Positions 1-8,506 of a DNA stretch of 64,000 bases are shown in pieces. Every line of letters starts with the position of its first letter. The first letter of the stretch is position 1. A model generated the notes under the pieces. That model had not been told where the DNA came from. It was given only the letters and a program-made list of their open reading frames with translations, and did not search any database. Position numbers and translations under genes: made by a program. Source of the DNA: Gammaproteobacteria bacterium 42_54_T18. GTDB taxonomy: Bacteria > Pseudomonadota > Gammaproteobacteria > Pseudomonadales > Ketobacteraceae. The stretch is from assembly GCA_002163245.1 (NCBI GenBank), contig MAAL01000025.1:186001-250000 (forward strand), in the 5' to 3' direction.

Positions 1-718
1 CAATTTCCACACCTTGCTTCAATTGGTAACTTGCAAGCTGAACTGCAACAGGCCATCCTTCGGTAACCGCCATGACTTGCTCTAGCCATTGCGATGAAAT
101 TTTTCTCTGACCTCTATCAGCAAGTAATTTTTTAATTTCTTGCACATTAAACTTAAGCTGTTCTAACCCAATTCTCTGACACTCTTCAGGCAAGCTATGC
201 TTTGATAGTTTTAACGTACAAGTTGTTCGACAGGTAATAATAAGCGTTACGTTTTTTGGCCAATACGCTAACAACATGTTAAACGCATGATTTAACACAT
301 CACTTTGCACTTCGTGAAAATCATCTAACACAACAGAAAACACACCAGAAGTCGCTTCAATTTGATTTAGCAATCGAACACAACTATCGGTTAGCAAGGA
401 TATATCTGCGTTGTAGTAGGGATTTGTCGCTAATGACACATCAATATCAGGATTCAATAACTTCGACAATCCCGTCGCTAGAAGCGATAAAAAACGACCA
501 ACATCAGCATCACGCGCATCAAGGGACAGCCATACATTTGAGACTTCTTTGGATTCCCAAAAGTGAACAACATCTTGCGCTAAAGCAGACTTACCGTAAC
601 CGGCCGGAGCACTGATAATGAGAAAACGAGGCACCTGTTGATATATCTCATTCATGCCATTTAATCGGAGATATGGAGACGCTTGACGAGTTGCCCTAAA
701 CTTTCCTAGTGGGAACAT
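1..718 (-). CDS. LuxR/MalT-type ATP-binding transcriptional regulator, N-terminal part (runs off the window)
   Basis: The reverse strand is open from an ATG at 718 to base 1, about 239 codons, with no stop, so the C-terminus lies outside the window. A stop codon sits three codons upstream of the ATG, which fixes the furthest possible start. The protein shows SAPAGYGKSALAQD near residues 36-49 (Walker A) and VVLDDFHEV near residue 130 (Walker B). This is the pattern of the signal-transduction ATPases of the MalT/AcoK group (STAND class), which usually carry TPR-like repeats and a C-terminal LuxR helix-turn-helix. That C-terminal part cannot be seen here, so DNA binding is inferred from the family. 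The ligand is unknown. Confidence 0.75.
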   Translation of the reverse strand, partial: MFPLGKFRATRQASPYLRLNGMNEIYQQVPRFLIISAPAGYGKSALAQDVVHFWESKEVSNVWLSLDARDADVGRFLSLLATGLSKLLNPDIDVSLATNPYYNADISLLTDSCVRLLNQIEATSGVFSVVLDDFHEVQSDVLNHAFNMLLAYWPKNVTLIITCRTTCTLKLSKHSLPEECQRIGLEQLKFNVQEIKKLLADRGQRKISSQWLEQVMAVTEGWPVAVQLASYQLKQGVEI

Positions 719-789
719 ACCTGGCTACACTTTTTTATTTTAATGTATTGAAAATCCTTTATAAGCCCAGCCTACCGGAGTCTCGACCA

Positions 790-813
790 AAACAAAAGCC
801 GGCCGTTAGGCTT
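790..813 (-). terminator. possible msrA terminator
   Basis: Downstream of msrA on the reverse strand, a short AAGCC/GGCTT stem is followed by TTTGTTTT. The stem is only 5-6 bp, so this is a weak call. A 14-bp perfect palindrome, ACACAGTACTGTGT, lies at 827-840 between it and the gene. Confidence 0.35.
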
Positions 814-872
814 AAAGCATGGAACCACACAGTACTGTGTAACAAAACACATAGATGAAGACAAAATCAGTA

Positions 873-1517
873 TTAACCTTCACCGCAGGAGACCCCTGTC
901 CCGCCTAGCCCACAATATCCCTGAGGTTTTTTCGCCAAATATTGCTGGTGGTATGCTTCAGCATAATAAAAGGGGCCTGCTAGAGCGATTTCTGTTGTGA
1001 TAGGGGAGAAACCTGCTTTGTGTAATTTCTCCTGATACCGGTCTCTGCTCTCTTCTGCTACCATAATTTCTGAGCTATCGCTGAGGTATAGGCCAGAACG
1101 ATACTGAGTACCTCGATCATTTCCTTGTTGCATTCCTTGCGTCGGGTTATGCGCTTCCCAAAACACCGTAAGTATCTCTTCAAACGACAAGATTGAGCAA
1201 TCGTACGCCACCCTTACAACTTCGTTATGCCCCGTTTTGCCGCTACACACTTCCTCGTATGTCGGGTTCGGTGTATATCCCGCCCCATAACCTACAGCCG
1301 TACAAGTCACACCGTCTAATTTCCAAAAGCACTTCTCAGCCCCCCAGAAACAGCCTAAACCAACAATGACTTCTTTTTCATTCCGTTTTAGTGGCTGCTT
1401 AAGATCAATTCCGTATACAAAGTGTTGTTCCGCTGTCGTTATCCGATCGGGTCTCCCAACCAATGCGTTCTGGGTGGAAATCATTGTGCTTTTGTTGTCA
1501 TTGGAAAACCACGTCAT
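873..1517 (-). CDS. msrA: peptide-methionine (S)-S-oxide reductase MsrA
   Basis: It reduces methionine-S-sulfoxide in proteins and free methionine as oxidative damage repair in the cytoplasm. The catalytic motif GCFWGAEK has its cysteine at residue 56. The C-terminus has GYCGLGGTG and a second cysteine (about residues 202 and 211), which fits resolving cysteines of the long, E. coli-like type. The length of 214 residues matches that type (about 212), with the usual N-terminal extension before the core. The gene is leftward, just downstream of an AraC-type regulator gene on the same strand, with a 21-bp gap, so the two may be co-transcribed. Confidence 0.95.
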   Translation of the reverse strand: MTWFSNDNKSTMISTQNALVGRPDRITTAEQHFVYGIDLKQPLKRNEKEVIVGLGCFWGAEKCFWKLDGVTCTAVGYGAGYTPNPTYEEVCSGKTGHNEVVRVAYDCSILSFEEILTVFWEAHNPTQGMQQGNDRGTQYRSGLYLSDSSEIMVAEESRDRYQEKLHKAGFSPITTEIALAGPFYYAEAYHQQYLAKKPQGYCGLGGTGVSCGEG

Positions 1518-1538
1518 ATGCTGTCACCTTCACTTGCG

Positions 1539-2570
1539 CTAATCATCGCTGGCACTACTCTGCTCCCTATATGCACCGGGAGTGGTACCAGTCCATTGTT
1601 TAAAACTACGATGGAATGATCGCGCTTCAACAAAGCCAATACGCAAACCTATTTCATCGATACTTAATGGAGTATTGACCAAATAATGTTGCGCCAGCTC
1701 CAATCGCAAATCATTAAGCAATTCTTGATAACCTTTACCTTCATCATTTAGCTTTCTCTGCAGCGTTCGACTAGTCATCCCCAACTTTTCTGCAATTACC
1801 TCTTTCCTTGGCAACTCTTGGCGCATCATCAAGCGTAGCAAGTTTTTCACTTGGTAAGAAAGCGGTTGGTCTTTATCAACTTCTTTCAATATGAGTGTTG
1901 CATGTTCTTGTAACGTATCCAACAATTGAGGGTCCGCCTGCATTAGCGGGTGGTTTAGCATTTCCCGATCAATGATTATAGCGCTATAAGGCTGATTAAA
2001 CTTTATCGGAGCCTGAAAAACCTCATCATACTCTTTGACAAGAGATATATTCGATGGAGCCTCATGCTCAAAACATACCCCAACCGGACTACGATCTTCA
2101 CCGGAAATCCACCTTGTATAACGTGTCCAAGATCCAAGTACATTTTCAATAACGTGGCGGCGAACAAGAGCATTGTCGAAATTACAGTGCCAACGCACAT
2201 GGGTTAGCCCACCCTCAACATGAATTGAGGTAACCCCCATATCCCCTACGATTTTTTCATAAACGGGTACCATGGATAGCGCCTCGCCCACAGTACCGCA
2301 ATTCATTGCAATATAACCAAGCACTCCGTAGGAAGCTGGCTGTACAAATTGCGACGTGTGAACACCAAAGCAACGATCCCCACTTTGAGGAATTATTTCA
2401 GCGAGCAGTGCCTCAAGCTGATAACCGGGCACTCGTTTGTTCGGTTGAGTGAGCAACTCAGCGTTAATACCAGCCTTATGTAACGGGCTATCACAATTTA
2501 TGCCCAATGTTTCTGCCATTTTTAGATATTGCTGTACTGCCGGAACGGATGCGTATCCAGAATCTCTCAT
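1539..2570 (-). CDS. AraC family transcriptional regulator (arabinose-binding-domain subfamily)
   Basis: The 343-residue protein has an N-terminal sensor domain of the type found in OruR/ArgR-like AraC regulators (about residues 20-210) and a C-terminal AraC double helix-turn-helix (about 235-335). The DNA-binding part includes VIAEKLGMTSRTLQRKL and IGLRIGFVEARSFHRSFK, with the family ending WTGTTPGAYR. It is divergent from glpD, sharing a 131-bp intergenic region, so it is a good candidate regulator of the glpD/kinase unit. That role is inferred from position. A second regulator of the same subfamily closes the other side of that unit. Confidence 0.9.
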   Translation of the reverse strand: MRDSGYASVPAVQQYLKMAETLGINCDSPLHKAGINAELLTQPNKRVPGYQLEALLAEIIPQSGDRCFGVHTSQFVQPASYGVLGYIAMNCGTVGEALSMVPVYEKIVGDMGVTSIHVEGGLTHVRWHCNFDNALVRRHVIENVLGSWTRYTRWISGEDRSPVGVCFEHEAPSNISLVKEYDEVFQAPIKFNQPYSAIIIDREMLNHPLMQADPQLLDTLQEHATLILKEVDKDQPLSYQVKNLLRLMMRQELPRKEVIAEKLGMTSRTLQRKLNDEGKGYQELLNDLRLELAQHYLVNTPLSIDEIGLRIGFVEARSFHRSFKQWTGTTPGAYREQSSASDD

Positions 2571-2701
2571 AAAGCTTTTTCACCATCATTTGTCCCAATT
2601 CGTCCTTCTTCTGTCCACTTTCGACAGTGAAAATCAGGCCATCAGGTCTAGTATATATGCAGACTAATCAATTCCTTGGCAAATGACAAAGAGAATCCCC
2701 C
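2571..2701. promoter_or_regulatory. divergent AraC / glpD promoter region
   Basis: These 131 bp separate the start codons of the leftward AraC gene and rightward glpD and must hold both promoters. An AT-rich TATATAT block near 2650-2657 could serve as a -10 for glpD. No convincing -35 or clear repeat for the AraC protein was found. A purine run (AAAGAGAA) just before the glpD ATG can act as its ribosome binding site. Confidence 0.45.
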
Positions 2702-4294
2702 ATGACTGGTATCAGTAACAGACAAACCCTTTGGAACGACCTGGGTAGCAACCAAACACAATGGGACATGGTTATCGTGGGAGGAGGTATCACAGGCGCA
2801 GGCATTTTACGTGAAGCCGCGCGTCTAGGTCTAAAAGTGCTTTTAATTGAACAAAAAGATTACGCTTGGGGGACCTCCAGCCGATCCTCAAAAATGGTTC
2901 ATGGCGGGTTACGTTATATTGCCCAAGGAGACATTAAGCTCACCAAGCACTCTGTTGAAGAGCGCGAACGTTTGATACGAGAAGTACCTGGCCTTGTTGA
3001 TCGAATAGGTTACTTATTTACTATTCGTAAGGGGCAATTTCCTGGAAAAATTGCGTTCAATACCTTGTTAAAGGTATACGATGGTCTTGCAGGTATCAAA
3101 ACACAAAAATATTTCGATAAAAAAACCCTAGTTCAAAAAGTTCCCGGCCTGAATGATAAAGGCTTAAAAGGTGCGAGTTATTATACTGACGCTGCCACCG
3201 ATGATGCTCGACTTACACTGCGTGTATTACAAGAAGCAATAGCCGAAGGTGGAACCTCTGGCAACTACATGCAAGGGGAAACTATCCTTAAAAGTGTGAG
3301 CGGCCAGGTATCAGGCATTCGTATCAAGGATATGGAAACCGGTGACACTGCCGATGTAAATGCCAAGGTGGTTATTAATGCCACTGGTGCTTGGGTTGAT
3401 AAACTACGCTCTCAAATGATCAATGAGCACAAAATCCGCCCCCTTCGCGGCAGTCATATCATCATACCTCACCATATGGCACCGGTAAGTGATTCATTAA
3501 CTCTGTTTCACCCCAGAGACAAACGCCCCGTTTTTGTGTTTCCCTGGGAAGGTGTCACGGTAATTGGTACTACCGACCTGGACCACTCTCAAGACTTAAT
3601 GAAAGAGCCCTGTATTTCCAAAGAAGAATTAGACTATTTACTAGAAATTACCGGATTCGAATTCCCCGATGCAAAAATAACAAAAGATGACATCATCTCA
3701 ACCTATGCCGGTGTTCGGCCTGTTATTAGTAGTGATACATCAAAAGACCCGTCAAAAGAAAAACGAGAACATGCGGTATGGTCAGATCAAGGGCTTATCA
3801 GTGTCAGTGGCGGAAAGCTTACTACCTTCCGCTTAATTGCCTTAGATGTAATAAAAGCGGCAAAGATCGAATTAGGCCTGGCAGATACAACACCACTATC
3901 TGATATTGTTATTAGCCCAGCTACAATTAATGAAAATGATGTCTCAGCATCCGATCCAACATGGGCAAGGCGTTTAATTGGCCGATACGGCAATCACGCC
4001 AAAACATTGCTTGATAATGTTGAAGAGGAAGAGAAAGGTAAAATCGATAACACGCAATTTTGCTTAGCAGAACTACGCTGGGCAGCAAAGCATGAATCTG
4101 TTGTTCACCTTGATGACTTGATGCTACGTCGCTCTCGTTTAGGCTCTCTTTTACCTAAAGGAGGAGAGAGTCTTATGCCTCGCCTTGAGCCTATCTGCAA
4201 ACAAGAACTAGGTTGGGACGACAATACCTGGCAATCTGAAAAATCACGCTACTTAGCATTATGGAAGTCTAGCTATTCGCTTCCCACAAGTTAA
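2702..4294 (+). CDS. glpD: glycerol-3-phosphate dehydrogenase, FAD-dependent (GlpD)
   Basis: It oxidises glycerol-3-phosphate to dihydroxyacetone phosphate at the inner membrane and passes electrons to quinone. The N-terminus has the FAD dinucleotide-binding motif VGGGITGAG (residues about 26-34), followed by the family block SSRSSKMVHGGLRYI. The C-terminal third has the DAO_C helical domain, with GRYG near residue 430. The length of 530 residues is normal. It is followed after 135 bp by an FGGY kinase on the same strand, and together they make a glycerol to DHAP route. A glycerol facilitator gene is not in the window. Confidence 0.93.
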   Translation: MTGISNRQTLWNDLGSNQTQWDMVIVGGGITGAGILREAARLGLKVLLIEQKDYAWGTSSRSSKMVHGGLRYIAQGDIKLTKHSVEERERLIREVPGLVDRIGYLFTIRKGQFPGKIAFNTLLKVYDGLAGIKTQKYFDKKTLVQKVPGLNDKGLKGASYYTDAATDDARLTLRVLQEAIAEGGTSGNYMQGETILKSVSGQVSGIRIKDMETGDTADVNAKVVINATGAWVDKLRSQMINEHKIRPLRGSHIIIPHHMAPVSDSLTLFHPRDKRPVFVFPWEGVTVIGTTDLDHSQDLMKEPCISKEELDYLLEITGFEFPDAKITKDDIISTYAGVRPVISSDTSKDPSKEKREHAVWSDQGLISVSGGKLTTFRLIALDVIKAAKIELGLADTTPLSDIVISPATINENDVSASDPTWARRLIGRYGNHAKTLLDNVEEEEKGKIDNTQFCLAELRWAAKHESVVHLDDLMLRRSRLGSLLPKGGESLMPRLEPICKQELGWDDNTWQSEKSRYLALWKSSYSLPTS

Positions 4295-4429
4295 CTAGTC
4301 GCTCCCTTTTGCGTTCTCAACAACACAGATGAGCCCCTACCTTCTCTCATTTGCGGTTGTTTGGAACGCAATCTTAATACGCTTTTATTTTATGCAAAGC
4401 TTCCCACCCTCCAGCACCAAGGTTGCCCT

Positions 4430-5992
4430 ATGACAACACAAGAACAATCCTATTTACTAGCCATTGATAACGGTACGCAAAGTGTTAGAGCATTAGTGTT
4501 TGATCTTAAAGGGCAGTTAATTGCAAAAACAAAAGTTGAAATAGAGCCCTACTATTCTAAGAAACCTGGCTGGGCCGAACAAGACCTTAATTACATCTGG
4601 GATAACTTGTGTAAAGCGTGCAACCAGTTATGGGAAGAAATCGACTTTCCCAAGGAGTGGATAAAAGGAGTTTCCATTACCACTCAACGAGCTACTGTTG
4701 TTAACCTCGATAAACAAGGAACCCCCTTAAGACCAGCCATGTTATGGCTTGATCAACGGCAAGCTAAATTAACCCCGATGAAAGGGCCATGGAGCTTTAT
4801 CTTTCGTGCTATTGGTGAAAAACCATCTCTCGATTATTTTAGAAGTGAGGCTGAGTGTAACTGGATCTCCCAAAATCAACCGGACATTTGGAAAAAGACT
4901 GACAAATTCCTCTTGTTGTCAGGCTACCATATACACAAATTATGCGGAGATTTTGTTGATTCCTCTGCCGCCCAAGTGGGTTTCATCCCCTTCGATTTTA
5001 AACGATTTGACTGGTGTAAAGACAACGATTGGAAATGGGCAGCTCTGCCGGTAAAAAGATCCATGCTGCCTCGCATCGTCAAACCCGGCGGATTGATGGG
5101 ACATATAACAGCAAAAGCATCACAAGAAACAGGTATACCCGAAGGCCTTCCTCTGATTTCATCAGGTGCAGACAAAGCCTGCGAGGTTATTGGATCGGGG
5201 GCATTAACACCTGAGGTTGGGTGCCTAAGCTATGGCACTACCGCAACCTATAACAACACCAACAAAAAATATGTAGAAGCAATAAAACATATCCCCCCGT
5301 ATCCTGCCGCCATTCCAGGAACGTACAATAATGAGATTATTATTCGCCGCGGCTATTGGATGGTAAATTGGTTTAAACAAGAATTCGGGCACAGAGAACG
5401 AAAACTTGCTGCTGAGCAAGGAGTGGTTCCTGAAGTACTATTTGATGAATTGCTAAGGCAAGTTCCAGCTGGGTCAATGGGCTTAACACTACAGCCTTTT
5501 TGGTCTCCTGGTGTAAAAGTCCCCGGCCCAGAAGCCAAAGGGGCAATCATCGGGTTTGGTGACGTCCACACTCGTGCACATATTTATCGCGCAATTATTG
5601 AAGGGCTTGCTTATGCCTTACGAGAAGGAAAGGAGCGTGTTGAGCGAAAGAACGGTGTAAAAATACAAACACTACGTGTTTCCGGTGGTGGTTCTCAAAG
5701 TGATGAAGCGATGCAAATTACAGCAGATATTTTTAACCTTCCCGCAGAACGCCCTCACACTTTTGAAACATCAGGGTTAGGAGCAGCTATTAACGTCGCA
5801 GTTGGTACTGGTCTCTACCCAAACCACCGTACTGCCATATCAAAAATGACACGTAAAGGTGATGTATTTTTCCCTAATCGTGACAATGTAAAAATATACG
5901 ACAAACTTTACAAAGAAGTTTATTTATCGATGTACGATAATTTAAGCCCGTTGTATAAGGCTATACAAAAAATAACGGGGTACCCTAAATAG
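4430..5992 (+). CDS. FGGY-family carbohydrate kinase (probably glycerol kinase-like)
   Basis: It is an ATP-dependent sugar or polyol kinase. The N-terminal ATPase motif is LAIDNGTQSVRALVFD. The middle block has TTQRATVVNLD and WLDQRQA, and the C-terminal adenosine motif is GGGSQSDEAMQITADIF, followed by the FGGY signature region. The start at 4430 is chosen because AAGG lies about 8 bp upstream and the fold begins at once. An upstream in-frame TTG at 4361 would add 23 residues not seen in the family. The 520-residue protein is longer than classical GlpK (about 500) and diverges from it. The neighbour glpD suggests glycerol as substrate, but another polyol is possible. Confidence 0.85.
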   Translation: MTTQEQSYLLAIDNGTQSVRALVFDLKGQLIAKTKVEIEPYYSKKPGWAEQDLNYIWDNLCKACNQLWEEIDFPKEWIKGVSITTQRATVVNLDKQGTPLRPAMLWLDQRQAKLTPMKGPWSFIFRAIGEKPSLDYFRSEAECNWISQNQPDIWKKTDKFLLLSGYHIHKLCGDFVDSSAAQVGFIPFDFKRFDWCKDNDWKWAALPVKRSMLPRIVKPGGLMGHITAKASQETGIPEGLPLISSGADKACEVIGSGALTPEVGCLSYGTTATYNNTNKKYVEAIKHIPPYPAAIPGTYNNEIIIRRGYWMVNWFKQEFGHRERKLAAEQGVVPEVLFDELLRQVPAGSMGLTLQPFWSPGVKVPGPEAKGAIIGFGDVHTRAHIYRAIIEGLAYALREGKERVERKNGVKIQTLRVSGGGSQSDEAMQITADIFNLPAERPHTFETSGLGAAINVAVGTGLYPNHRTAISKMTRKGDVFFPNRDNVKIYDKLYKEVYLSMYDNLSPLYKAIQKITGYPK

Positions 5993-5994
5993 CG

Positions 5995-7005
5995 CTAACC
6001 ACCACTCACTTTCAATCGATAATCCGCCGGGCTTACCCCTGTCCATTGTTTAAACGCTCGAGTAAAAGAAGATGACTCAGAAAAGCCTAGCAATGAACTT
6101 ATATCAGCAACAGCCAAACGTTCATTCACCAATTTATCGACTGCCAAATCACGTCGAATATTGTCTTTTATCTCTTGAAAATTAGAGTTCTCCACTTTCA
6201 GTTTTCGCCGCAACGTCTGAGGACTTACGCACAACGTTGAGGCAACTGAATTAAAATCTGGAAAACCATCACCTTTTCGTAACGGTTCTAACAGCATGCC
6301 TTTAATTCTTGTGGAGTAGCTATCATCGGTAGTTGGTCTTACTAACAAATCAGCAGGTGCTGTTTTTAAAAAGGCTTTTAGTTCAGCACTACTTCGAACT
6401 AAAGGTGATGCCAGGTAACGTTTATTAAATACAAAACTGTTTTGTGATTGGTCATATACCCGCTCACAGGGGAACAGTATTCGATACGCGTAACTATGCT
6501 CTGGCTTTGCATAAGCAAAGGTAACTCGATCCAAAATAATACGTTTACTACAAATCCAACCAAAAAAACGATGAAATGAGACCATCTGAAATTCAGATAA
6601 AAAGTGATCAACATCCAACTCTGGTTTTAATAGTTTTACTGAAAAAGTAACATCGTCGCCTTGAAAATCAACACTGAATTCGCCATCATCTCGCGTAGTA
6701 TTATAAAATCGACAAAGCTCGTTAAGTAATGCGCCTAATGTATCAAATTGCTGTACGTAACGTACCATCAACGCAAACAAACCAGGCTGGCAACGTGTGC
6801 CACTCAGGCCCCAATATTCATCATCAAACCAATACCATGCTCGCTGCACTAACCGAACAAATTGATCCACATGAACAACACCTTGTTGCTCTTGATAGAT
6901 TTCAGATGATATACCACATTCATCCAAAACGGTATGAACATCCACACCATATTGATCCGCTTTACCCAGTATGGCCCGAATAAAATGGCTATTAATTGTC
7001 AACAT
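5995..7005 (-). CDS. AraC family transcriptional regulator (arabinose-binding-domain subfamily)
   Basis: The 336-residue protein has the same architecture as the AraC protein at 1539-2570: a sensor domain (about residues 20-205) and a C-terminal AraC helix-turn-helix pair. The latter shows SVASTLCVSPQTLRRKLK and ISSLLGFSESSSFTRAFK and ends WTGVSPADYR. It converges on the kinase gene with only 2 bp between stop codons. Its start overlaps the end of the XdhC-like gene by 7 bp, so it is translated from the same leftward transcript. It may regulate the glycerol unit or the XdhC gene; the sequence does not decide. Confidence 0.9.
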   Translation of the reverse strand: MLTINSHFIRAILGKADQYGVDVHTVLDECGISSEIYQEQQGVVHVDQFVRLVQRAWYWFDDEYWGLSGTRCQPGLFALMVRYVQQFDTLGALLNELCRFYNTTRDDGEFSVDFQGDDVTFSVKLLKPELDVDHFLSEFQMVSFHRFFGWICSKRIILDRVTFAYAKPEHSYAYRILFPCERVYDQSQNSFVFNKRYLASPLVRSSAELKAFLKTAPADLLVRPTTDDSYSTRIKGMLLEPLRKGDGFPDFNSVASTLCVSPQTLRRKLKVENSNFQEIKDNIRRDLAVDKLVNERLAVADISSLLGFSESSSFTRAFKQWTGVSPADYRLKVSGG

Positions 7006-7994
7006 TTTTTATATATCGCTTGATGGCATTCAGCTAAAATCGATAGGGCAATACTCTCTGGAAGTTCACCACCAATATCAAAACCCGCAGGACCAGACAA
7101 CGCTGTAGGCAGGTCTGACTCTTGTACGTTAACCTCTTCCAAAACTTTTATTTTTCTCGCATTAGGTCCCAGCAATGCCAAGTACATTAATCGTTCGACA
7201 CCGATCATAAGAGCAACTGCCCGAGCATCCATTGCAACGTTATGGGTCATAATAACCACAGCATCAACACATTGATCAACACAATAAGCAGTAAGGCTTT
7301 CCTCAAGCGTTCGAATTATCGTCGTTGCTCCACGAAAAACTTCTGTTCTTGCATTCGCTGGCCTCGGGTCACAAAGCGTCACCATCCACCCTAATTCCTT
7401 CGCAATTGACACAACCGGCTTCGCGTCCACCCCCCCACCAACAATTAGAATATGAGGCTCTGGTTTAATATCAGAAACGAACCAAGAACCTTGAATACCT
7501 TCTATGGATTCATTCCTTGCTTCAGTGTCAATTGGTTCAAACCTGTTTTGCGGTCCGTTTTCCGTAGTGCTATCAGCATTTTCATTGGGTATTTTTTGAT
7601 GGTAAGTACCGCCATTGCGATCTTTAAGTGAATGGCAAACCTTATCCAAATCCAGATAATCATTCTCTTGATTAACTAATTGCAACATTATATAAACCGT
7701 ACCACCACACCCAATACCCAGTTGAAAAGATATATCATCTTCATCGCTACCGTCATAACACAGGGTTACCACTTGCCCTGTTTGCATAACACGTTTGGCG
7801 TGATTCTGCATATCGGATTCCAAGCAGCCCCCGCTAAGTAAACCATACTGCTGCCCCACGCCATTAAACAACATCATTGCCCCTGCTTTACGATAACAAG
7901 GGCCCTCTGTTTTATAGACCGTACCTAAGACCCATTCCGTTGTGTCCTTTAAAGGGTACCATTGCCCAAGCAATTGAGTCAGTTGATTAGACAA
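6999..7994 (-). CDS. XdhC/CoxI family protein
   Basis: XdhC proteins bind the molybdenum cofactor and help sulfurate it and insert it into xanthine dehydrogenase-type enzymes. The N-terminal XdhC_CoxI domain has the conserved GAMMLFN and YGLLSGGCLESD blocks (about residues 38-62). The C-terminal Rossmann domain has ILIVGGGVDAKPVV (about 183-196) and TLCDPRPANAR. The 331-residue length is normal. No molybdenum hydroxylase genes (xdhA/B, coxL) are in the window, so the client enzyme is unknown. It sits between a HIT protein gene and an AraC gene on the same strand and overlaps the latter. Confidence 0.85.
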   Translation of the reverse strand: MSNQLTQLLGQWYPLKDTTEWVLGTVYKTEGPCYRKAGAMMLFNGVGQQYGLLSGGCLESDMQNHAKRVMQTGQVVTLCYDGSDEDDISFQLGIGCGGTVYIMLQLVNQENDYLDLDKVCHSLKDRNGGTYHQKIPNENADSTTENGPQNRFEPIDTEARNESIEGIQGSWFVSDIKPEPHILIVGGGVDAKPVVSIAKELGWMVTLCDPRPANARTEVFRGATTIIRTLEESLTAYCVDQCVDAVVIMTHNVAMDARAVALMIGVERLMYLALLGPNARKIKVLEEVNVQESDLPTALSGPAGFDIGGELPESIALSILAECHQAIYKKC

Positions 7995-8013
7995 TGTTAC
8001 AGCTCCTTCATTC

Positions 8014-8430
8014 TTAATCTAAAGCCGCAATAATTTTTTCAGCAAAGCCTTTAAGCACTTCTTGATCAGCCATTTCTCTAGCGTGCGACTTTGCACCTAA
8101 AATAGAGCCTGGAATCACATGAAAATGGATGTGCGGAACGGTTTGACCCGCTTCGGATCCATTCAACTGCAGTACTGTTGCTGCAGGAACGTTCATCGCA
8201 ATTTTAACCGCATTTATTATCTTCTTTACCGTTTGAATACAAGCTGCGGCTCCTTCGTCAGATAACTCAGGCAAGGTTTCTGCTGATTCTTTTGCAATAA
8301 CCAGAGTATGCCCATCGGCTTGAGGCATGATATCCATAAAGGCTATTGTTTTTTCATCTTCATAAACCTTAATGCAACCAAACTCTCCGCGGATGATTTT
8401 AGCAAAAATGTTTTCGTTATCGTAGCTCAC
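8014..8430 (-). CDS. HIT family protein (HINT-like nucleotide hydrolase)
   Basis: The 138-residue protein is a histidine-triad hydrolase of the HINT branch, acting on nucleoside phosphoramidates or adenylated compounds in the cytoplasm. The catalytic triad motif HIHFHVIPG (about residues 99-107) is intact. The N-terminus has IIRGEFGCIKVYEDE and AFMDIMPQADGHTLVI, typical of the family. It starts at ATG 8430 and lies 20 bp upstream of the XdhC-like gene, probably in one transcript. Confidence 0.93.
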   Translation of the reverse strand: MSYDNENIFAKIIRGEFGCIKVYEDEKTIAFMDIMPQADGHTLVIAKESAETLPELSDEGAAACIQTVKKIINAVKIAMNVPAATVLQLNGSEAGQTVPHIHFHVIPGSILGAKSHAREMADQEVLKGFAEKIIAALD

Positions 8431-8506
8431 TGTTAACCCCTTTCAATTAGTTACTGGTAATTTATATCCAAATCTGTGCCTGGAATTGTATCATCAAAAA
8501 CATCTG

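Noticed and set aside
424-615. 63-codon forward frame at the left edge
   Set aside because: It is antisense to the open LuxR/MalT-type ATPase frame, which has clear Walker motifs.
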